NCBI GenBank assembly: GCA_002454015.1
Contig: DKIB01000052.1
Coordinates: 1 to 6,100, forward strand
DNA length: 6,100 bases
Reading direction: 5' to 3'
Source of the DNA: Proteobacteria bacterium UBA6729
GTDB taxonomy: Bacteria; Pseudomonadota; Gammaproteobacteria; Porifericomitales; Porifericomitaceae
In this document: positions 1-5,024 of the stretch, one piece after another
Numbering within the stretch: position 1 is the stretch's first letter
How the letters are laid out: every line of letters begins with the position of its first letter
Made by a program: the position numbers and the translations under genes
Notes under the pieces: generated by a model
What the model saw: the letters and a program-made list of their open reading frames with translations, nothing else
What the model was told of the DNA's origin: nothing
Databases searched by the model: none

Positions 1-107
1 GCCTGTCTGGATACTGCTACCACTTCAACAGAGCCAAGGTAGACAGTGTGCCCCGCTTGTGGTTGCTGAGTGTCCCGGACAGAATCCGGAGATTACCCCG
101 TGCGGCC

Positions 108-116
108 ATTGTATCA
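108..116 (-). promoter_or_regulatory. Candidate extended -10 promoter element pointing left
   Basis: On the minus strand the bases read TGATACAAT, a TGn extension followed by a hexamer with 5 of 6 matches to TATAAT. No good -35 is visible 16-18 bases upstream, which is tolerated in extended -10 promoters. It would drive the divergent gene beyond the left edge of the window. It is a pattern match only. Confidence 0.25.
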
Positions 117-156
117 GGATTTTGGATCTGGCCGCTTACCGGGCGCGCCGGGGTGT

Positions 157-183
157 TTGTCCAGGGCCACAGAGGCTTATAAA
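157..183 (+). promoter_or_regulatory. Candidate sigma-70 promoter for xseA
   Basis: TTGTCC at 157-162 (4 of 6 matches to TTGACA) and TATAAA at 178-183 (5 of 6 to TATAAT) lie upstream of xseA with a 15-base spacer, shorter than the optimum of 17. Transcription would begin near 190, giving a leader of about 45 to 115 bases depending on the true start codon. The short spacer keeps confidence low. Confidence 0.25.
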
Positions 184-259
184 TCAATGACTTAAGACTC
201 GAACCGCCAAAGTTGCACAAAGCTGCGAGTATAGTGTGCTGCTTCAGCCCCCAGACTCC

Positions 260-1663
260 ATGAATCCCGGTACTCATTTTCTGGCTACGCCCCAGGCGGT
301 AGCTGTGAGCGCGGCCTCTGCGGACGTGCGCTCCCATGTCTATACGGTCAGTGGCCTGAATCGCGGCGTGCGCTCCATCCTGGAGAGCGAACTGGGTCAG
401 GTCTGGGTGCAGGGAGAACTTTCCAACTGCTCCAGACCCGCTTCCGGGCACCTGTATTTTACCCTCAAGGACGACAAGGCCCAGCTGCGTTGTGCCATGT
501 TTCGCCGCGACAATTCCAGGCTGTCTTTTGCGCCTGCCGATGGCATGGGCGTACTCGCCTGCGGGCGAGTCAGCCTGTATGAGGCCCGCGGCAACTATCA
601 ACTCATCGTTGATACCTTGAAGCTTGCCGGGGCTGGAGAGTTGCACCTGGCCTATGAGCGATTGAAGCAGAAACTTGACAAGGAAGGCCTGTTTGCCGCA
701 GAGCTCAAACGCAAGTTTCCTGAGTACCCGGTTTGCATCGGCGTGATCACCTCTGCGACGGGGGCGGCAATTCGGGATGTGTTAAGTGTGTTGCGGCGGC
801 GCTGGCCGCTGTTGCAGGTTATTGTCTATCCGGTACCAGTGCAGGGGGATACGGCCGCCCCGGCGATCTGTGAGATGCTCGCAGTGGCCAATCAGCGTCG
901 GGAATGTGAGGTGTTGATGCTGGCCCGGGGCGGCGGGTCGCTGGAAGACTTGTGGCCATTTAATGAGGAGACCGTGGCGCGGGCCATACGCGCATCCGAA
1001 ATTCCGGTGGTAAGCGGGGTGGGGCATGAGGTCGACACCACCATTGCTGACCTGGTTGCCGATAAACGCGGGGCCACACCATCCGCCGCTGCCGAACTGA
1101 TCAGTCCGAATCGTGAGCATGAGTTGAGCCTGTTACAAGATAGTACAGCCCGGTTACTGTACCTGTTCAATGATGCGTTGCGGGAACGGCGCATGGCTGT
1201 GGAACGCCTGGCCGGCAAGTTGGAGAATCCGATGGCACGCATCACCAGTCGGCAGCAACGCACCGATGAACTGTTGCGGCGGATGGAGCGAGCCCTGCAG
1301 GCATTGCTTGAACGCAATGGCACCCGGGTACAGGGGTGGGCAGACCGCTTCACCCGACTGCATCCAGAGCCGCAGTTACAGCGGGTCCGGGTCCAGCACG
1401 AGCGCCTGCAGCAGCGCCTGCAGCAGGCCATGGAGCGATTGCTCATGCGCCTTAGCACCAGCCTGCAGCAGCTGGAGCGAGCCCTGCAGGCAGTAAGCCC
1501 GCGAGCAGTATTACAGCGCGGTTACGCCATACTGGAACATCCCCTGGATGGCAGTATTGTTACCGATGCCGCCCGCCTGCGGGGTGGTGAGACCCTGCGA
1601 GCCCGATTGCACAAGGGGGAGCTGGAATTGCAGGTGGCACGCATCATTGATGCCTCTGAATAG
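260..1663 (+). CDS. xseA: Exonuclease VII large subunit
   Basis: This is the catalytic subunit of exonuclease VII, which degrades single-stranded DNA from both ends in the cytoplasm with several copies of the small subunit XseB (not in this window). Counting from ATG 260 (467 aa), an N-terminal OB-fold covers about residues 28-125, with the family signature QVWVQGELSN then SGHLYFTLKD. The catalytic region follows, with GVITSATGAAIRD, RGGGSLEDLW and GHEVDTTIAD. Residues D173, R223, H256 and D259 match the four catalytic residues I recall for E. coli (D155, R205, H238, D241) with identical spacings. A long Gln/Arg/Leu-rich coiled coil (about 285-412) and the usual C-terminal segment (QRGYAILE) complete it. 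The start is uncertain. GTG 236 and ATG 260 lack a clear ribosome site, whereas GTG 305 has AGGCGG a few bases upstream and would give 452 aa, nearer the 456 aa of E. coli. The gene is intact. Confidence 0.96.
   Translation: MNPGTHFLATPQAVAVSAASADVRSHVYTVSGLNRGVRSILESELGQVWVQGELSNCSRPASGHLYFTLKDDKAQLRCAMFRRDNSRLSFAPADGMGVLACGRVSLYEARGNYQLIVDTLKLAGAGELHLAYERLKQKLDKEGLFAAELKRKFPEYPVCIGVITSATGAAIRDVLSVLRRRWPLLQVIVYPVPVQGDTAAPAICEMLAVANQRRECEVLMLARGGGSLEDLWPFNEETVARAIRASEIPVVSGVGHEVDTTIADLVADKRGATPSAAAELISPNREHELSLLQDSTARLLYLFNDALRERRMAVERLAGKLENPMARITSRQQRTDELLRRMERALQALLERNGTRVQGWADRFTRLHPEPQLQRVRVQHERLQQRLQQAMERLLMRLSTSLQQLERALQAVSPRAVLQRGYAILEHPLDGSIVTDAARLRGGETLRARLHKGELELQVARIIDASE
1284..1492 (+). 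repeat. Two 20-base direct repeats in the xseA coiled coil
   Basis: The 20 bases tggagcgagccctgcaggca occur identically at 1284-1303 and 1473-1492. They encode MERALQA and LERALQA in the same frame. The copies are 189 bases (63 codons, exactly nine heptads) apart, as expected for units in the same register of a coiled coil. A looser third copy (AMERLLMRL) lies between them. This is probably internal gene structure, not a mobile repeat. Confidence 0.7.
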
Positions 1664-1665
1664 TG

Positions 1666-2466
1666 TTACCGTCGTCGGGCGGTGACCACATACAGCAATA
1701 CGGACAGCAGGGCAATGGTTGCCCCGGGGGATTGATCCAGATGGAAACTGATACCCAGCCCCAGGGTGATACACAGCGCAGCGATCACTACGGAGAGTGC
1801 CATGGCCTGGCGCAGACTGCGCGCGTATGCGAGTGCGGTTGCCGCCGGCAGGGCAATGAGGGCGATCATCAGGGTGATGCCGACTATCCGTATCAACAAT
1901 ACTGTGAGACAGGCGATTGAACCCAGCAGTATGAGGTGACAGAGGTTAATCGGTATGCCCCGGGAATGGGCATAGTCTTCATCAAGTCCGCTGGAAACCA
2001 GTTGCCAGTAGAACAGTGTCATGGTGAGCAGCAACACCCCGTCCAGGGCTGCCATCAGTTGCAATTCCGTTGTGGATACCAGCAGGATACTGCCGAACAG
2101 AAAGCCGGAGATCGCCGTGTTGCCTTGCGGGGAGCTGGCGAACAACAAGATGCCCAGTGCCATGCCGGTAGACCATACCGCTGCCAGTAACACATCTTGT
2201 TGTTGCCGGAAGCGTGCATGTATCCACCCGGTTAACAGGGCAGCCAGCAGAGCGGCGATCAGGGCGCCGTACAGCGGTGGCCAGTGCAAGGTGACGGCAA
2301 CCCCTACCCCTACCAGCAGGCCATGTGCAATGGCACCGCTGGACAGGCTGGAGCGATGTATCACCGCCAGCGGGCCGATCAGGCCACAGCCCAGGGCGAC
2401 CAGCAGCCCGGCAGCCAGGGCGCGTTGCACAAAGGCATGGGCAGCCAGTGCTTCCAGAAAACTCAT
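1666..2466 (-). CDS. znuB: Zinc-type ABC transporter permease (ZnuB-like)
   Basis: This is an inner-membrane permease of the ABC-3 family, which forms the channel of metal importers for zinc or manganese. The 266-residue protein is almost entirely hydrophobic, with about eight likely membrane segments (for example near residues 14-36, 66-82, 92-110, 138-157, 177-200 and the last 20). The segment GPLAVIHRSSLSSGAIAHGLLVG near residues 31-53 has the family pattern just after the first membrane span, and VGITLMIALIALPAATA near 195-211 matches the conserved late segment that contacts the ATPase. It is the last gene of the leftward operon, and its ATG overlaps the upstream ATPase stop as ATGA. No ribosome site precedes it, so translational coupling is likely. 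Its stop lies 2 bases from the end of the convergent xseA. Zinc as substrate is inferred from the zur gene in the operon, not from the permease itself. Confidence 0.93.
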   Translation of the reverse strand: MSFLEALAAHAFVQRALAAGLLVALGCGLIGPLAVIHRSSLSSGAIAHGLLVGVGVAVTLHWPPLYGALIAALLAALLTGWIHARFRQQQDVLLAAVWSTGMALGILLFASSPQGNTAISGFLFGSILLVSTTELQLMAALDGVLLLTMTLFYWQLVSSGLDEDYAHSRGIPINLCHLILLGSIACLTVLLIRIVGITLMIALIALPAATALAYARSLRQAMALSVVIAALCITLGLGISFHLDQSPGATIALLSVLLYVVTARRR

Positions 2467-3176
2467 GTATGGTACAGGGCTTCAAGGCGCTGCCCGGACA
2501 GGTCTGCGGTATCATGGCATGACAGCGTTTCATTCAGATAGGCCACGCGCGGCATCCATGCCGTAATGCGCTCAATGTTATGCGTTACCAGCAGGATGCC
2601 GGTGTTGTGCAGGTGCTCACGCAACAGGGCGAGCAGCCCTCTTTCGTTTTGCGGGTCCACATGTGTGGCGGGCTCATCCAGCAGGATCAGTTCCGGTTGC
2701 AACACCAGGGCGCGGGCAATGAGCACGCGCTGCAGTTCTCCACCGGAGAGGCGGCTGACAGGCCTGCGGGCATGGTCTGCCATGCCCAGCGTATGCAGGG
2801 TTTCCATGGCGATATGGCGGTCTGCCCGGGTGCAGAAGGCGGGTTTCATGCCATTCGGGATGCGCCCCAGCAGTACCGTTTCCAGAACATTGACAGGCAA
2901 CCCGGTACGCAGCCGGGAGTGCTGGGGTACATAGCCGATGCGGCGTCGTCCTGCCTGGCAGGGCAGGCCGAACAGGCGTACCTGTCCGGCATCGGGTTTG
3001 AGCAAACCCAGGATCACCTTGAGCAGGGTGCTTTTGCCGCCGCCGTTTGGGCCGATCAGCCCGAGATGAGTGCCGGGGTCCAGACGCAGCTGTATATCAC
3101 GCAGCACACTGGCACCGCCGTACGCAAAACTCACGCCCGTGAGTTCTATGGCGGGTACCGGACTGTCGGTCTTCAT
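2463..3176 (-). CDS. znuC: Zinc-type ABC transporter ATPase (ZnuC-like)
   Basis: This is the cytoplasmic ATP-hydrolysing subunit that powers the metal importer. All ABC motifs are intact in the 237 residues: Walker A GPNGGGKST (42-50), Q-loop YVPQHS with Q85, signature LSGGELQR (143-150), Walker B LILLDE (163-168) with the catalytic Glu at its end, a D-loop-like HVD, and the switch His at 199 in LLVTHN. Length and motif spacing are normal for the metal-importer branch of the family, and the GRIPNGM-type segment between Q-loop and signature resembles that of manganese and zinc ATPases. The start overlaps the stop of the binding-protein gene as ATGA, and its own stop overlaps the permease start in the same way. 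It therefore works with those two proteins. Metal specificity is inferred from the operon. Confidence 0.94.
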   Translation of the reverse strand: MKTDSPVPAIELTGVSFAYGGASVLRDIQLRLDPGTHLGLIGPNGGGKSTLLKVILGLLKPDAGQVRLFGLPCQAGRRRIGYVPQHSRLRTGLPVNVLETVLLGRIPNGMKPAFCTRADRHIAMETLHTLGMADHARRPVSRLSGGELQRVLIARALVLQPELILLDEPATHVDPQNERGLLALLREHLHNTGILLVTHNIERITAWMPRVAYLNETLSCHDTADLSGQRLEALYHT

Positions 3177-4003
3177 GGCTCGATGGACCTGATTATCGCC
3201 TCGGTAGCCTGCAGCAGGTCGTTGAGGTAATCCGGAGCCAGCGGATCCAGTGTTTGCATGGGTATTTGTAGTGTCTCAGCCACCACCCGGGCACTGCGAT
3301 GTTCTGCCCCGGGCTGCACGAACAGGGTGCGGATGTGGTGTTGCCGCCCCAGCGCGATGGCCCTGATAATATCTTGTGGGCTGGGGCCCACATCGTGACC
3401 GTGTAGCGGTTCCAGAGAGATTTGCGTCAGCTGGTAGCGTGCTGCAAAATGTCCCCATGCCGGATGCTCCACCAGAAAATGCCGATGCCGCAGGGGGGCA
3501 AGCCGTTGTTGTATGCCCAGGTCCACGGCGCGCAGTTCCATCTCCAGCAGGTGGTAATTTATGCGGTACACCACTGCCAGTGCAGGGCGGGCCTCAACAA
3601 GCGCAGCCAGGATCTGCTGTGCTATATGGAGGGCCTTGCCCGGGTCAGTCCAGATGTGCGGGTCTGCTATGGATGTGGGGTCGTCCAGTTGACAACATCT
3701 GACAATACGCGGCCCCCCCCCTTCCTGCAGCGCATGAGTCCACCGTCTGTCCAGCGCCAGTACACCGCATTGCAGGTACAGATCAGCAGCGGTGGCTGCA
3801 GCCACCTGCCGGGGGGAGGGCGCATAGTGTTCAGGGATCTGCCCGCCGGGCACCAGCACATGTATCTGGCCCGTACCGCCAAGGATGCGTTGCGCCAGCC
3901 AGGCCTGCGGTGCAATCTCTGCGTACAGGGTCAGGGGGCTTGCGCCTGCAACATGGCCCGGGACTGCAAACAGCAGCAGCAGGGTGAGCCAGCTGCGGTA
4001 CAT
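3173..4003 (-). CDS. znuA: Periplasmic zinc-binding protein of ABC importer (ZnuA-like)
   Basis: This is a cluster A-I (TroA/ZnuA-type) solute-binding protein that would capture metal in the periplasm and hand it to the permease. From ATG 4003 it is 276 aa. A signal peptide MYRSWLTLLLLFAVPGHVAG, with likely cleavage near residue 20, starts directly at this Met, so I prefer it to the in-frame ATG at 4033. The start also overlaps the zur stop as TGATG. Likely metal ligands are H59 (IPEHYAPSP), H116 (DPHIWTDP), H180 (VEHPAWGHFA) and D253 (LDPL), all in the usual family contexts. The long His/acid-rich loop of E. coli ZnuA is absent, and a short HGHD (201-204) is the only His cluster. That makes zinc versus manganese undecidable from this protein alone; the neighbouring zur favours zinc. 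A nine-G tract lies in the coding strand near codons 95-97, and the frame is intact through it. Confidence 0.92.
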   Translation of the reverse strand: MYRSWLTLLLLFAVPGHVAGASPLTLYAEIAPQAWLAQRILGGTGQIHVLVPGGQIPEHYAPSPRQVAAATAADLYLQCGVLALDRRWTHALQEGGGPRIVRCCQLDDPTSIADPHIWTDPGKALHIAQQILAALVEARPALAVVYRINYHLLEMELRAVDLGIQQRLAPLRHRHFLVEHPAWGHFAARYQLTQISLEPLHGHDVGPSPQDIIRAIALGRQHHIRTLFVQPGAEHRSARVVAETLQIPMQTLDPLAPDYLNDLLQATEAIIRSIEP

Positions 4004-4530
4004 CACGGTGCGAGAGTCCTGCAGGTCTGGCACTGTCCCAGAAACTCAACGGTTGCACGGTCGATGGCAAAGCCGAGGGAGGTCGCGGTACGTTGGGTGC
4101 CGGGGGTGATCGGCAGGCCCGGCAATTCAGCCACGGTGTCACAGCGGATGCAGATCAAAAATTGCCCACTGTGTGGGGTGGTGGCAGGATGACTGCAACC
4201 GATAAAGGACCGGGTGGATCGCAGCCGGTGGATCAGGCCCTGCTGTTCCAGAAAGTGCAGGGCACGGTAGAGGCTTGGGGGTGCCAGCTTGCGTTGCACG
4301 CTCAACTGGGCCAGCAGCGCATAGGCCTTGACGGGCCGGTGCGACTTCCAGATCATCTCCAGGGTTTGTCGTCGCAGCCGGGTTAACCGCAGGCCATGTG
4401 ATTTGCAGACGCGGGCAGCATGTTGCAGTGCCGCATTCCGACAGCGGTGGTGGGCGTGGTCCGGGGACGGGAACAGGGGAATCCCGGCCTGTTGCTGATC
4501 CGGATCGGCTGTGGTGGTATGGTCGCGCAT
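4003..4530 (-). CDS. zur: Zinc uptake regulator Zur (Fur family)
   Basis: This is a DNA-binding repressor that senses zinc and shuts down zinc-uptake genes. In the 175 residues a winged helix (about 40-105) contains LRLTRLRRQTLEMI and PPSLYRALHFLEQQGLIH, the Fur-type recognition region. All eight E. coli Zur zinc ligands are present with the same spacing: structural site C127, C130, C167, C170, and regulatory site H101, C112, H120, E135 (E. coli C103, C106, C143, C146 and H77, C88, H96, E111, from memory). This pattern argues for Zur over Fur, Mur or PerR. The protein ends five residues after the last Cys pair, without the His-rich tail of E. coli Zur. It has about 25 extra N-terminal residues, including HAHH. 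No ribosome site precedes ATG 4530 and no alternative ATG, GTG or TTG start fits better. It is first in the operon with the importer genes and probably represses itself. Confidence 0.93.
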   Translation of the reverse strand: MRDHTTTADPDQQQAGIPLFPSPDHAHHRCRNAALQHAARVCKSHGLRLTRLRRQTLEMIWKSHRPVKAYALLAQLSVQRKLAPPSLYRALHFLEQQGLIHRLRSTRSFIGCSHPATTPHSGQFLICIRCDTVAELPGLPITPGTQRTATSLGFAIDRATVEFLGQCQTCRTLAP

Positions 4531-4537
4531 GGCTGAT

Positions 4538-4552
4538 TGTTACAATATACCA
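4538..4552. promoter_or_regulatory. Zur-box-like operator
   Basis: TGTTACAATATACCA matches 13 of 15 positions of the core TGTTATAATATAACA of the gammaproteobacterial Zur box, as I recall it (GAAATGTTATANTATAACATTTC), centred at 4545. Over the 23-base site about 15 of 22 defined positions match; the outer bases are the poor ones. It covers the predicted -10 of the zur operon, so bound Zur would block RNA polymerase. It lies about 50 bases upstream of the predicted tusA transcription start, so an effect there is possible but less likely. Confidence 0.7.
4544..4549 (-). promoter_or_regulatory. -10 element of the zur-znuACB operon
   Basis: The minus strand reads TATATT, 5 of 6 matches to TATAAT, inside the Zur-box-like palindrome. 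The -35 region is poor (3 of 6 matches at spacers of 17-18). Transcription would begin near 4537, only about 7 bases before the zur ATG at 4530, giving an almost leaderless message. That fits the lack of a ribosome site before zur. Confidence 0.45.
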
Positions 4553-4562
4553 TAAGTGGCAC

Positions 4563-4591
4563 TGTACCGACAGGCCGGTTCAGGGTATACT
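4563..4591 (+). promoter_or_regulatory. Candidate sigma-70 promoter for tusA
   Basis: TATACT at 4586-4591 matches 5 of 6 bases of the -10 consensus. TGTACC at 4563-4568 is a weak -35 (3 of 6) at the optimal 17-base spacing. The bases just after the -10 are GC-rich (GCGAGCCTCC), as in promoters under growth-rate or stringent control. Transcription would start near 4598, giving a leader of about 90 bases before GTG 4691. Confidence 0.4.
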
Positions 4592-4690
4592 GCGAGCCTC
4601 CGCGCGGGCGCTGGCGGCAGTGGCGGACAGTCCCGACCGAAACTCGTAGAACTATAAGTTATGGGTGAGCATAGACGACAGGAGCAGACC

Positions 4691-4945
4691 GTGGCAGGGG
4701 CAGGCCCGGAGCCGTGTTACGATGAGTACCTGGATGTGAAGGGGCTGGATTGCCCGTTGCCGGTACTGAAGGCCAGGCAGGTACTCAACCGACTGTCGCC
4801 GGGCTCCCTGCTGCGGGTTGATGCAACCGATCCGCATGCACGCGTTGATTTTGAGGCGTATTGTGCCCGCTCCGGGCATGAATTACTCCATATATCCAAT
4901 CTTCCTGAAGAAGTAAGAATATTCATAAAACGTTCTGCCGCCTGA
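4691..4945 (+). CDS. tusA: TusA-family sulfur carrier protein
   Basis: This is a small cytoplasmic sulfur-transfer protein of the TusA/SirA fold. Such proteins carry sulfur as a persulfide for tRNA thiolation, or in some bacteria for sulfur oxidation. From GTG 4691 it is 84 aa; E. coli TusA is 81. The signature LDVKGLDCPLPVLKARQVL places the active Cys at residue 21 in the CPxP motif that caps the first helix. The DATDP and FEAYCARSGHEL segments match the second half of the fold. I chose GTG 4691 because AGGAG lies six bases upstream; the in-frame ATG at 4661 would add ten residues (MGEHRRQEQT) without a clear ribosome site. The last 17 or so codons are AT-rich and use rare codons (tta, ata, aga), unlike the rest. 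No other sulfur gene is in the window, so whether it serves tRNA modification or sulfur metabolism cannot be told. Confidence 0.88.
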   Translation: MAGAGPEPCYDEYLDVKGLDCPLPVLKARQVLNRLSPGSLLRVDATDPHARVDFEAYCARSGHELLHISNLPEEVRIFIKRSAA

Positions 4946-4963
4946 GCGCGTGCGGAATCTCAC

Positions 4964-4988
4964 CCCGGTAACCAATCCGGGATTGTTT
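4964..4988 (+). terminator. Weak terminator-like hairpin after tusA
   Basis: CCCGG at 4964-4968 pairs with CCGGG at 4977-4981 around an 8-base loop, and is followed by ATTGTTT. The stem is only 5 base pairs and the T-run is broken by a G, so termination would be partial at best. Some read-through from tusA into the downstream regulator gene is plausible. Confidence 0.3.
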
Positions 4989-5011
4989 GGGCTACAGGAG
5001 TAGTAATAACT

Positions 5012-5024
5012 GGGAGGAGAAGGT
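5012..5024 (+). promoter_or_regulatory. Strong ribosome binding site of the regulator gene
   Basis: GGGAGGAGAAGGT ends directly before ATG 5025, with GGAGGAG five bases from the start codon. This fixes the start of the regulator gene and rules out the antisense frame on the other strand as the coding one. Confidence 0.85.

Larger units (their letters stand above)
1..259. other. Intergenic region left of xseA, no gene seen
   Basis: No convincing coding frame occupies this stretch. The only long open frame over it is on the minus strand and is mostly antisense to xseA, with no recognisable protein family. The region is long enough to hold divergent promoters, and candidates are listed separately. 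In many gammaproteobacteria the gene divergent from xseA is guaB (IMP dehydrogenase). Its start would lie beyond the left edge here, so that identity is inference from conserved gene order and not read from the sequence. No tRNA or strong terminator hairpin was seen. Confidence 0.5.

Noticed and set aside
3..46. Inverted repeat CTGTCT ... AGACAG near the left edge
   Set aside because: The six-base arms are separated by 32 bases and no T-run follows, so this is within chance expectation.
213..235. TTGCAC and TATAGT just before xseA as a promoter
   Set aside because: The spacer is only 11 bases, too short for sigma-70, and the transcript would begin after the GTG 236 and near the ATG 260 start.
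17..646. Minus-strand 209-codon frame covering the left intergenic region and the start of xseA
   Set aside because: Two thirds of it is antisense to the xseA OB-fold and the remainder shows no family similarity, so it is not evidence of a gene in the left region.
892..1458. Minus-strand 188-codon frame opposite xseA
   Set aside because: The product is dominated by Arg, Ser and Cys, typical of the antisense of GC-rich coding DNA, and xseA on the plus strand is unambiguous.
3422..4192. Plus-strand 256-codon frame opposite the znuA-like gene and zur
   Set aside because: It spans the junction of two well-identified minus-strand genes and has a low-complexity composition with no recognisable motif.
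4983..5011. TTGTTT followed by TAATAA upstream of the regulator gene as a promoter
   Set aside because: The 15-base spacer is poor and transcription would begin inside the ribosome binding site.
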